Below are positions 1 through 6,063 of a DNA stretch of 10,072 bases, one piece after another. The position numbers and the translations under genes are program-made. How positions within the stretch are numbered: position 1 is the first letter of the stretch; the number at the start of each line of letters is the position of its first letter. This stretch comes from Clostridia bacterium. Its GTDB lineage: Bacteria > Bacillota > Clostridia > UBA1381. Where the stretch lies: NCBI GenBank assembly GCA_008668455.1, contig RQCD01000035.1, positions 1 through 10,072 of the forward strand. The letters are read 5' to 3'. The notes beneath the pieces were generated by a model that did not search any database, was not told the origin of the DNA, and saw only the letters and a list, made by a program, of their open reading frames with translations.

Positions 1-1
1 G

Positions 2-52
2 ACAAATGTCATAAAGCGCCTCTAAGCCGTTTTCTGCCAAAGTCTTTCCGCT
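2..52 (-). pseudogene. hisG: hisG continuation beyond the in-frame stop (runs off the window)
   Basis: Reading on in the hisG frame after the TAA gives 17 open codons, SGKTLAENGLEALYDIC, which match the PRPP loop and the residues after it in intact HisG proteins. No new start codon or ribosome binding site is visible here, so this is the cut-off remainder of the same gene, not a separate one. The rest of the gene lies outside the window. Confidence 0.85.
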
Positions 53-538
53 TTACACAATGTCCACAATCACATCTGAAAGTCCGACAAGCGGCGCTAA
101 TTCCACCGAACCGTTCAGCTTGATCAGCTCAATAGTCTGTCCCTTTTCATCCTGAAAATAACTCTGTGCAATTTTCGGATATTTGGACGCAACCCTAAGA
201 TTATTAATGGAAAACAGCTTATCCTTCATTTCCGCTCTGCCGCAGACTGCCATTTTGCACGCGCCAAAGCCAAGATTGATCATCTCATAAAGATTCCGGT
301 TTTCCTCTAACAACGTGTCCTTTCCGACAATTCCGATATCTGCCGCGCCATATTCCACATAGGTCGGCACATCAGACGCCTTCACCAAAATGAATTTCAT
401 TTTATTCTTTTCGTCTGTAAAAATCAGCTTGCGCGTTTTTTCTTTCATTTCTGCGCAGTCCATCCCATAATCGGAGAAAAGATCAATCGAAAGCTCGGCA
501 AGCCGTCCTTTTGCAAGCGCTACTGTTAAATATTCCAT
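53..538 (-). CDS. hisG: ATP phosphoribosyltransferase, short-form catalytic subunit, cut short by an in-frame TAA
   Basis: HisG joins ATP and PRPP in the first step of histidine synthesis. The short form works only with HisZ, which is encoded just upstream. The start at 538 gives MEYLTVALAKGRL, the usual HisG N-terminus, and follows AAAGG placed directly after the hisZ stop; 13 bases separate the genes, so translation is probably coupled. Residues 146-161 (E...GLSDVIVDIV) fit the first part of the HisG family signature. Codon 162, where the family usually has Glu (DIVESGKTL), is TAA. After it the same frame reads SGKTL and goes on open to the window edge. As written the product is 161 residues against roughly 200-215 for the family. 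It lacks the SGKTL phosphate-binding loop for PRPP and should be inactive. A G-to-T change of GAA, or a sequence error, would explain it. Family identity is certain; functional state is doubtful. Confidence 0.93.
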   Translation of the reverse strand: MEYLTVALAKGRLAELSIDLFSDYGMDCAEMKEKTRKLIFTDEKNKMKFILVKASDVPTYVEYGAADIGIVGKDTLLEENRNLYEMINLGFGACKMAVCGRAEMKDKLFSINNLRVASKYPKIAQSYFQDEKGQTIELIKLNGSVELAPLVGLSDVIVDIV

Positions 539-551
539 CCTTTTTTCCTTT

Positions 552-1901
552 CTATTCGTGGTGGTGTCCGCAGCCGCAGTCACAGTCATGGTCATGTTCA
601 TGCTCGTGTCCGCAGCCGCAATCGTCCTCATCATAATAGCCCAAAAAGTCGTCCACCGTTGTTTCAATAATTTCATCCCGGCGGAAATCTTTCATCAAAA
701 GCCGTCCGTCCGCAAATACCCGGAGCATGCATTCCGCTCCTGTCTTTTTTGCATAGCGTTCTGCCGCGCGGTAATCTGCACTGCACAGATCCTGCTCCAC
801 CAGGCAGCCGTTCATCCGCAGATTGCAGGCAAGGTCATAAGCCTGTGCGTCCGCAAAATCTTCTGTAAAAATCAGCGTTTTAGAGGCTGCCCCTCCCGGC
901 TTTTTCCCGGTGTTACGCATTGCCGAGAGAATCCGGTTGATACCGAACGCAACGCCAACCGCGCTTAAATCCTTTCCGAATTTGGAAAGGAGATGATCGT
1001 ATCTGCCGCCGGCACAGATCGGAAATCCTACCCCATGGGTATAGCATTTAAAAATCGACCCGGTGTAATAATCAATATCCTGGAGCATACCCAGATCAAT
1101 CGACACAAATTTCTCAAAGCCGTATCCGCATAAAAGCGTATAAATCCGTTCGATATTCTCAAGCGCTTTGGCAGAGGTTTCGTTTAAGCCCGGCACGCGT
1201 GCCTTTTTGATCACCTCTGCCCCACCGAACAAATACGGCAGCTCCATCATCAGATTTTTAATCTCATCCGGCAGGGAAAGCGTTTCGGTTAATTCTGCAA
1301 TTCCAAACCGATCCTTGCTGTCAATCCGTTCCCGAAGCTTTTCAATTGACGCATCATCCAGACCAGCCTGCTCCACAAGTCCGTTAAAAAAAGCAACCTG
1401 TCCGATCTCCATATGAAATTCCTGCATTCCCAGGGCAATAATTGCCTCTATCGCCGCCGCGATTACCTCTGCGTCTGCCTCGGGGCGCGGTGCGCCTAAG
1501 AGCTCAATGCCGGACTGGGTAAATTCACGCTGTCTTGCTCCTTGCGTTTTTTCCGCGCGGAACACATTTCCGGTATAGCAGAAACGAAGCGGCAGACACG
1601 CCCCCTCCATTTTTGTTGCCGCCATACGGGCAATGGAGGTGGTGATATCTGGACGGAGCGTCATAATCCGTCCGTTTTCGTCAAAGAATTTTATCATGGA
1701 CTCCTGCGAAAGCTCTTTTGAGGTTTTCGATCCGTCCTCTGCAAAAACATCATAATATTCACAAGTCGGCGTTTCTGCCTCCTGATATCCAAAGGATGCA
1801 AAGACCGACCAAATCGTTGCTTCTACTTCCTTTTTCTGTGTGCATTCCTCGGGAAGAATATCGGTCATTCCAATCGGTGTGTGCAATTTCCAGTCTGCCA
1901 T
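552..1901 (-). CDS. hisZ: ATP phosphoribosyltransferase regulatory subunit HisZ with a Cys/His-rich tail
   Basis: HisZ is a catalytically inactive relative of histidyl-tRNA synthetase that binds short-form HisG, activates it and carries the histidine feedback site. The class II synthetase-like core is clear: LRPDITTSIARM (82-93), FRAEKTQGARQREFTQ with GIELLG (114-136), DIDYYTG (275-281) and AGGRYDHLLSKFG (297-309). The motif 2 region and the hisG neighbour favour HisZ over a true HisS. A C-terminal domain follows (about 340-423). Residues 424-449 form an acidic tail with five Cys (428, 430, 440, 442, 444) and seven His (432, 434, 436, 438, 446-448), which looks like a metal-binding extension and is not needed in typical HisZ. 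The start at 1901 has TTAGGAGG six bases upstream. It is the first gene after a strong promoter. Confidence 0.92.
   Translation of the reverse strand: MADWKLHTPIGMTDILPEECTQKKEVEATIWSVFASFGYQEAETPTCEYYDVFAEDGSKTSKELSQESMIKFFDENGRIMTLRPDITTSIARMAATKMEGACLPLRFCYTGNVFRAEKTQGARQREFTQSGIELLGAPRPEADAEVIAAAIEAIIALGMQEFHMEIGQVAFFNGLVEQAGLDDASIEKLRERIDSKDRFGIAELTETLSLPDEIKNLMMELPYLFGGAEVIKKARVPGLNETSAKALENIERIYTLLCGYGFEKFVSIDLGMLQDIDYYTGSIFKCYTHGVGFPICAGGRYDHLLSKFGKDLSAVGVAFGINRILSAMRNTGKKPGGAASKTLIFTEDFADAQAYDLACNLRMNGCLVEQDLCSADYRAAERYAKKTGAECMLRVFADGRLLMKDFRRDEIIETTVDDFLGYYDEDDCGCGHEHEHDHDCDCGCGHHHE
564..620. repeat. 15-bp direct repeat inside the hisZ tail
   Basis: GTGTCCGCAGCCGCA occurs at 564-578 and again at 606-620, 42 bp (14 codons) apart and in the same frame. 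On the coding strand each copy encodes Cys-Gly-Cys-Gly-His. Between them lie alternating His-Glu and His-Asp codons. The tail therefore probably grew by in-frame duplication. Confidence 0.85.
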
Positions 1902-1967
1902 ATGCAGCCTCCTAACTTTATCGCGTTAAATCGCAAAAGATTCTGTTTGTAATAATATTTCTATCTT

Positions 1968-1996
1968 ATTATATACTCTTTTCCCTCCAAAGTCAA
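1968..1996 (-). promoter_or_regulatory. Sigma-A promoter of the his operon
   Basis: On the minus strand TTGACT (1991-1996) and TATAAT (1968-1973) are separated by exactly 17 bases, close to the vegetative consensus. Transcription would start near 1961, leaving a leader of about 60 bases before hisZ. That is too short for a T-box, and no hairpin attenuator is visible in it. Confidence 0.85.
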
Positions 1997-2104
1997 AGCC
2001 TTTCCCGGATTCTTTTCCGAAATCGGCAGGTATCACAAAGATTGACCGTTTTCCGGATTCAAAAAATGTATAATCTGTTTGCCGTAAAATAAAATAAATT
2101 GATA

Positions 2105-2139
2105 TTTTTTTCAAAAAACACTTGCTTTTTTCAAAAAAA
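2105..2139. repeat. Twin TTTTTTCAAAAAA pseudo-palindromes over the hyd promoter
   Basis: A run of T, one C and a run of A occurs at 2105-2118 and again at 2126-2139, with the central C residues 20 bp apart, about two helical turns. The first copy lies just upstream of the hyd -35 box and the second fills the spacer between -35 and -10. They could be paired operator half-sites or phased A-tracts that bend DNA. No known regulator site was recognised. Confidence 0.5.
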
Positions 2140-2150
2140 TGCATTATACT
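2122..2150 (+). promoter_or_regulatory. Sigma-A promoter of the hyd maturation operon
   Basis: TTGCTT (2122-2127) and TATACT (2145-2150) are spaced by 17 bases. The predicted start is near 2157, giving a leader of about 110 bases before the first gene. It diverges from the his promoter. The 366-base gap 1902-2267 otherwise holds only the two promoters, the A/T repeats and the leader. Confidence 0.75.
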
Positions 2151-2156
2151 AAAGCT

Positions 2157-2249
2157 ATAGCCTGCCCGACGCAAAGCATATGCTGACCGAAAGGCGCGAA
2201 AAATTACGGATGTTTTTTGCCGCGCCTTGATTTTGGGCGCGGTAATTTT
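2157..2249 (+). promoter_or_regulatory. hyd operon leader with competing hairpins (possible attenuator)
   Basis: Three GC-rich segments can pair in two exclusive ways. AAGGCGCG (2191-2198) pairs fully with CGCGCCTT (2221-2228). Alternatively CCGCGCC (2220-2226) pairs fully with GGCGCGG (2236-2242), and AAAATTA (2200-2206) pairs with TAATTTT (2243-2249). The second hairpin is followed by the T-rich TAATTTTAATTTT, like a weak intrinsic terminator, and then by the SD GGGAGG (2256-2261). Upstream are small palindromes (GCTATAGC, AGCATATGCT) and a GCCT/AGGC pair that could close a sensing domain. The pairing is seen directly; the regulatory role is inferred. No known riboswitch class was matched. 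Confidence 0.5.
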
Positions 2250-2267
2250 AATTTTGGGAGGTTTTCT

Positions 2268-2546
2268 ATGGAAACAAGAGTTGCGGTGATGGGAATTATT
2301 GTAGAAAATACAGAATCAGCGGAAAAATTAAATTCCATTCTGCACAGCTTTGGAGAATACATCATCGGAAGAATGGGGATGCCATACAAAAAGCGCGGAA
2401 TCCATATCGTTTCCATCGCCATCGACGCACCGCAGGATACCATTTCTGCTCTGGCAGGAAGGCTGGGGGGACTTCCGGGTGTGAGTGTGAAAACGGCATA
2501 TTCCAATATTATGTGCAAAGGAGAAAAAGAAAATGGCAATTTATAA
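2268..2546 (+). CDS. TM1266-family putative [FeFe]-hydrogenase system regulator
   Basis: This small protein of 92 residues begins METRVAVMGIIVEN and continues through GRMGMPYKKRGIHIVSIAIDAP to GLPGVSVKTAYS. These are hallmarks of the TM1266 family, small proteins with an ACT/NikR-like fold that sit with hydrogenase maturation genes and are thought to regulate them. The mechanism is not established and no DNA-binding domain is visible. The start at 2268 is chosen because GGGAGG lies six bases upstream and the family begins there; an in-frame ATG at 2217 has no such site and would add residues unlike the family. The gene overlaps hydG by 14 bases, which points to coupled translation. Confidence 0.85.
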   Translation: METRVAVMGIIVENTESAEKLNSILHSFGEYIIGRMGMPYKKRGIHIVSIAIDAPQDTISALAGRLGGLPGVSVKTAYSNIMCKGEKENGNL

Positions 2547-3981
2547 TCCAAAATCTATGAAAGCGGAGGAATTTATTAACAACGAGGAAATTTTAGAAAC
2601 GCTCCGGTATGCAGAGGAGCATAAGCATGATATTCCGCTGATCGACAGCATTTTAGAAAAAGCGCGTCCGAAAAAAAGCGGAAACGGCGTCCACTGTGCC
2701 GGTCTTTCCCACCGGGAAGCGTCTGTGCTGTTAGCGTGTGACATTCCGGAAAAAATTGAGGAAATGTATCAGCTGGCAAAGGAAATCAAATTAGCCTTTT
2801 ACGGCAACCGGATTGTGATGTTTGCGCCGCTGTACCTTTCCAACTACTGTGTAAACGGCTGCGTCTACTGTCCGTATCATATGAAAAACAAGCATATTGC
2901 ACGCGTAAAGCTTACGCAGGAGGATGTGCGCCGCGAGGTGATTGCGCTCCAGGATATGGGGCATAAGCGACTGGCGATTGAGGCGGGAGAAGATCCGGTC
3001 AATAATCCGATTGAATATATTTTAGACTGTATCAAAACCATTTACAGCATTCAGCATAAAAACGGAGCGATTCGCCGTGTAAATGTGAATATTGCGGCAA
3101 CAACGGTGGAGAATTACCGGAAATTAAAGGCCGCCGGAATCGGAACCTACATTCTCTTTCAGGAAACTTATCATAAAGAAAGCTATCTGGAGCTGCACCC
3201 CACCGGTCCAAAGCATGATTACGATTATCACACTGAGGCAATGGATCGTGCAATGGAGGGCGGCATTGATGATGTCGGCCTGGGAGTTTTATTCGGTCTG
3301 GAAAAATACCGCTACGAATTTGCCGGGCTGTTAATGCATGCGGAGCACCTGGAGGCGGTACACGGAGTCGGACCGCACACTATCAGCGTGCCGCGGATCA
3401 AGCGTGCAGACGATATTGACCCGACCGTTTTCGACAACGGTATCAGCGACGAAATGTTTGCAAAAATCACCGCCTGTATCCGGATTGCCGTTCCGTACAC
3501 CGGTCTGATCATCTCCACCAGAGAGAGCCAGACAGTACGCGAAAAGGTGATCGATCTTGGTGTTTCGCAAATCAGCGGCGCTTCCAGAACCTCTGTCGGC
3601 GGATATGCAGAGGAGGAGCGTCCGCACGATTCCGAACAGTTTGACGTATCGGATCAGCGAACCTTAGACGAGGTGGTGCGCTGGCTGATGGATTTGGAAT
3701 ATATCCCCTCCTTCTGCACCGCCTGTTACCGTGAGGGGCGCACCGGCGACCGTTTTATGTCGCTCTGCAAAAACGGACAGATTCAGAATTGCTGCCATCC
3801 GAACGCGCTGATGACCTTAACGGAATTTTTAGTGGACTATGCAAGCGAGGAAACGAAAAAAACCGGGTTTGCACTGATTCAAAAGGAGCTTGCAAAGATT
3901 CCGACCGAAAAGGTTCGGAAAATTGCAGAAGAAAATATCGAAGCGATCAAGGCGTCCAACCGCCGGGATTTCCGCTTCTGA
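2533..3981 (+). CDS. hydG: [FeFe]-hydrogenase H-cluster radical SAM maturase HydG
   Basis: HydG cleaves tyrosine into p-cresol, CO and cyanide and builds the Fe(CO)2CN unit of the H-cluster. The radical SAM motif CX3CX2C is at Cys106, Cys110 and Cys113 (NYCVNGCVYC). The second, C-terminal cluster motif CX2CX22C is present at Cys395, Cys398 and Cys421, inside CTACYREGRTGDRF and NCCHPNA. This motif distinguishes HydG from the related tyrosine lyase ThiH. The length of 482 residues is normal for the family. The frame is intact and all key cysteines are present. An AAAGGAG site precedes the ATG, which lies inside the end of the regulator gene. hydF begins 20 bases downstream. hydE, the third maturase, is not in this cluster and must be elsewhere if the pathway works. 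Confidence 0.96.
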   Translation: MAIYNPKSMKAEEFINNEEILETLRYAEEHKHDIPLIDSILEKARPKKSGNGVHCAGLSHREASVLLACDIPEKIEEMYQLAKEIKLAFYGNRIVMFAPLYLSNYCVNGCVYCPYHMKNKHIARVKLTQEDVRREVIALQDMGHKRLAIEAGEDPVNNPIEYILDCIKTIYSIQHKNGAIRRVNVNIAATTVENYRKLKAAGIGTYILFQETYHKESYLELHPTGPKHDYDYHTEAMDRAMEGGIDDVGLGVLFGLEKYRYEFAGLLMHAEHLEAVHGVGPHTISVPRIKRADDIDPTVFDNGISDEMFAKITACIRIAVPYTGLIISTRESQTVREKVIDLGVSQISGASRTSVGGYAEEERPHDSEQFDVSDQRTLDEVVRWLMDLEYIPSFCTACYREGRTGDRFMSLCKNGQIQNCCHPNALMTLTEFLVDYASEETKKTGFALIQKELAKIPTEKVRKIAEENIEAIKASNRRDFRF

Positions 3982-4000
3982 CAGAAAGGAATGGATCGTT

Positions 4001-4969
4001 ATGCAGAATCAAACCGCGTCCGAACGCGTTCATATCGGCTTTTTCGGACTTCGGAACGCCGGAAAATCCAGCTTAGTCAATGCCGTAACCGGGCAGACGC
4101 TTTCGGTGGTATCCGATATTTTGGGAACAACCACCGACCCGGTACAGAAAACCATGGAAATTCTGCCGATCGGTCCGGTTGTGATCATTGACACACCCGG
4201 AATTGACGACACCGGAGAACTGGGTGCAGAACGGGTGCGCCGCGCTATGCAGATACTCCGGAAAACCGATCTTGCCGTGTTGGTTTCCGATGCAAAAAAG
4301 GGTCTTGCACCGGCAGAACAGGAGCTGATTACGCTTTTTCAGAAAAAAAAGATTCCTTATCTGATTGCATATAATAAATCAGATCTGCTTTTGGTCTGTC
4401 CTGACCCGGGGGAACATGAAATCTATGTCAGTGCGGTACAGGGCACAAATATTTACGAACTAAAAGAAATGCTGGGAAAGCTTGCAAAGGATTGCCGCGA
4501 GGATCGGCCTTTGGTGTCTGATCTGGTAGAGAAAAATGATCTGATTGTGCTGGTGACGCCGATTGACGCCGCCGCTCCCAAAGGCAGGCTGATTCTTCCG
4601 CAGCAGCAGGTACTCCGGGATGTTTTGGATGCCGGAGGAATTGCCGTTGTAACAAAAGAAACCGAGCTTTCAGAAACGCTTTCCTCCCTGGGCAGAAAAC
4701 CAAAGCTTGTGATCACCGATTCGCAAGCCTTTGGTGTCGTCAACAGGCTGACGCCGCCGGACATTCTTCTAACCTCTTTTTCCATCCTCTTTGCACGCTA
4801 TAAAGGGGATCTGACAGAAGCAGTCCGCGGTGCGGCACGTCTTTCCAAAATTTCAGACGGCGACCGGATTTTGATTTCAGAGGGCTGCACGCACCACCGG
4901 CAATGCGGTGATATCGGCACAGAAAAGCTTCCGAAATGGATTCGCAGCTATACCAAAGCCGAGCCGTAA
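4001..4969 (+). CDS. hydF: [FeFe]-hydrogenase maturation GTPase HydF, cut short by an in-frame TAA
   Basis: HydF is the GTPase scaffold on which the H-cluster diiron unit is finished and passed to the hydrogenase. The GTPase domain is complete: GLRNAGKS (16-23), DTPG (64-67) and NKSD (125-128). A dimerisation domain follows, then CTHHRQC at 296-302, the first part of the C-x-H...H-C-x2-C cluster site. The frame meets TAA at 4967-4969 after 322 residues, while the family has about 400. The cluster ligands His344, Cys345 and Cys348 lie after the stop. The product as written should not hold its [4Fe-4S] cluster. The start at 4001 (MQNQTASERVHIGFFG) matches the family, with AGAAAGGA ten bases upstream; longer in-frame starts lie inside hydG. 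Identity is certain, activity doubtful. Confidence 0.93.
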   Translation: MQNQTASERVHIGFFGLRNAGKSSLVNAVTGQTLSVVSDILGTTTDPVQKTMEILPIGPVVIIDTPGIDDTGELGAERVRRAMQILRKTDLAVLVSDAKKGLAPAEQELITLFQKKKIPYLIAYNKSDLLLVCPDPGEHEIYVSAVQGTNIYELKEMLGKLAKDCREDRPLVSDLVEKNDLIVLVTPIDAAAPKGRLILPQQQVLRDVLDAGGIAVVTKETELSETLSSLGRKPKLVITDSQAFGVVNRLTPPDILLTSFSILFARYKGDLTEAVRGAARLSKISDGDRILISEGCTHHRQCGDIGTEKLPKWIRSYTKAEP

Positions 4970-5200
4970 TTTTTCTTCACCTCCGGCGGTGAATTTCCAG
5001 ACGATCCCGGGGATTTTGAGCTTGTGATCCATTGCGGCGCATGTATGCTGAATGAGCGGGAAATGCAGTCCCGGATTGAACGCGCAAAAAATGCCGATAC
5101 TCCCATCACAAACTACGGCATTGTAATCGCACAAATCCACGGTATCCTCCCCCGCGCTCTCTCACCATTTCCAGAGATTCGGAAACTTTTGAATGAATAA
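4970..5200 (+). pseudogene. hydF: hydF C-terminal part beyond the in-frame stop
   Basis: Reading on in the hydF frame gives FFFTSGGEFP, then VIHCGACMLNEREMQ and PITNYGIVIAQIHGIL, the typical HydF C-terminus, up to TAA at 5198-5200. Counting the stop as one residue, the whole protein would be 399 residues, the normal HydF length. No frameshift or other stop occurs. Internal ATG codons lack a ribosome binding site, so separate translation is unlikely. A terminator begins 12 bases after 5200, which fits this being the true gene end. Confidence 0.9.
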
Positions 5201-5211
5201 AGAGAATATAC

Positions 5212-5261
5212 AAAAAACGCGCCCGACGGTGTACAAACATACTCCGAACAGCGCGTTTTTT
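5212..5261. terminator. Bipartite hairpin terminator between convergent units
   Basis: AAAAAACGCGC (5212-5222) is the exact reverse complement of GCGCGTTTTTT (5251-5261). Inside the loop a second stem, CGGTGTA (5227-5233) against TACTCCG (5240-5246), pairs with one T-T mismatch. The A-run on one side and T-run on the other let it act on both strands: for hyd from the left and for the toxin-antitoxin transcript from the right. Confidence 0.85.
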
Positions 5262-5289
5262 ACATGCTTTCATCTCTACCAATTAACAC

Positions 5290-5317
5290 ATGGCTGATTT
5301 GAGCAGCATTCAGCCAT
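5290..5317. repeat. Inverted repeat after the antitoxin gene
   Basis: ATGGCTGA (5290-5297) and TCAGCCAT (5310-5317) are perfect inverted repeats with a 12-base loop. They lie just past the antitoxin stop on the minus strand. There is no clear T-run on that strand, so this may stabilise the mRNA 3' end or be chance; real termination is more likely at 5212-5261. Confidence 0.4.
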
Positions 5318-5327
5318 ATTTTAATCT

Positions 5328-5606
5328 CTATTGCCTGCTGCTTAACGGAACAACATCCAAAGTCAATCCCAAAGGACGAAGTAATTTTAAAACAGTTGTA
5401 AGCTGCGGATCCGTTTTATTATTTTCAAATCTTGCAATAAAGGTCTGTTTAATCCCCGTTAAATTTTCCAGTTCTGTTTGCGTCATTCCTGCTTTTTGCC
5501 TTGCTTCAAGCATTTCACCAACAATTTTCACTTTTAAATCCACCGCGTCCCACTCCTCAGGAGAAAGAGAGGTGATATTCCTTTTTACATCATTCCATTT
5601 GCTCAT
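5328..5606 (-). CDS. XRE-family antitoxin with helix-turn-helix domain (HigA-type)
   Basis: The 92-residue product has a helix-turn-helix domain at about 30-83: EARQKAGMTQTELENLTGI followed by QTFIARFENNKTDP, the pattern of XRE repressors. As the second gene after a RelE/HigB-like toxin it is the expected antitoxin, which would bind the toxin and repress the shared promoter. The N-terminal 25 residues are probably the toxin-contact or linker part, which is inference. The start at 5606 (MSKWNDV) has AAAGGAG eight bases upstream; an ATG at 5624 overlaps that site and is not used. It overlaps the toxin gene by 17 bases, so the two are translationally coupled. The stop is TAG. Confidence 0.85.
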   Translation of the reverse strand: MSKWNDVKRNITSLSPEEWDAVDLKVKIVGEMLEARQKAGMTQTELENLTGIKQTFIARFENNKTDPQLTTVLKLLRPLGLTLDVVPLSSRQ

Positions 5607-5970
5607 GATTGCCGCTCCTTTCAATATAATCAGCTAACATACGACGAGCTCTTTCAATTTCTCTTGGTGGGGTTTTTTCTGTCTTTTTAATAAAATGATT
5701 CAACAACAAAAACCGATCCTTGAAAATATGAACAAATATGATCCTATCTCTTGTCGGTCTTAATTCCCAAAACTCCGTTCCTACAAGTTTTTTGACTACT
5801 GGCTCACCAATGTATGTACCATATTGCCGCAAAATTTCCATGTACTCTACAAATTTTTTTAGTCGTACCCGGCACTCTTTGTTAGTATGCGCTTTTGCAT
5901 CCAGCTCCATAATCCACGTTTCTGTTTCAGAGTACCCATTTTTATCTTCGTAAAACTCAATTTCAAACAT
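5590..5970 (-). CDS. RelE/HigB-like toxin, phage-derived Gp49-like family
   Basis: The 126-residue protein matches the Gp49-like branch of the RelE/ParE superfamily, which mostly contains ribosome-dependent mRNA endonucleases. The family core is visible: VVKKLVGTEFWELRPTRDRI (58-77), KDRFLLLNHFIKKT (84-97) and TPPREIERARR (100-110). The basic and aromatic residues of these blocks are those the family uses for RNA binding and cleavage. It comes before its antitoxin gene, the HigBA order. The start at 5970 is preceded by AAAGGGA, and a consensus promoter lies directly upstream. The frame is intact and the module looks functional. The exact RNA target cannot be read from the sequence. Confidence 0.87.
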   Translation of the reverse strand: MFEIEFYEDKNGYSETETWIMELDAKAHTNKECRVRLKKFVEYMEILRQYGTYIGEPVVKKLVGTEFWELRPTRDRIIFVHIFKDRFLLLNHFIKKTEKTPPREIERARRMLADYIERSGNHEQME

Positions 5971-5990
5971 ATTGTTTCCCTTTCAACAAT

Positions 5991-6020
5991 ATTATATAAC
6001 GAATTCGTTCTATTTGTCAA
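5991..6020 (-). promoter_or_regulatory. Toxin-antitoxin promoter with palindromic operator
   Basis: On the minus strand TTGACA (6015-6020) and TATAAT (5991-5996) are both perfect consensus boxes spaced by 18 bases. Within the spacer lies the perfect 12-bp palindrome AACGAATTCGTT (5998-6009). A dimeric helix-turn-helix antitoxin bound there would block RNA polymerase, giving autoregulation. Upstream to 6063 the DNA is very AT-rich. Confidence 0.8.
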
Positions 6021-6063
6021 TCATTTTTGATATAATTTATTATAAATTAATATTTAATATTTG

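Noticed and set aside
552..1901. Calling this gene histidyl-tRNA synthetase (hisS).
   Set aside because: The motif 2 region REFTQSGIELLG, the class motifs overall and the adjacent short-form hisG fit HisZ better.
2042..2074. TTGACC and TATAAT on the plus strand as a second hyd promoter.
   Set aside because: The spacer is 21 bases, outside the normal range, and the boxes at 2122-2150 are better spaced and closer to the gene.
1926..2174. An 82-codon minus-strand reading frame upstream of hisZ.
   Set aside because: It spans the his promoter, has no ribosome binding site and its protein is low in complexity and resembles nothing known.
2169..2178. ACGCAAAGC next to a G resembles the core of the cyclic-di-GMP-I riboswitch.
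   Set aside because: The P2 stem that must precede it and the tetraloop receptor parts after it are absent, and too little leader lies between the start site and the motif. The match is probably chance.
53..4969. Wholesale reassignment of TAA to an amino acid.
   Set aside because: TAA ends the TM1266-like gene, the DUF421 gene and the full hydF frame at family-typical lengths, and no other gene here has an internal TAA.
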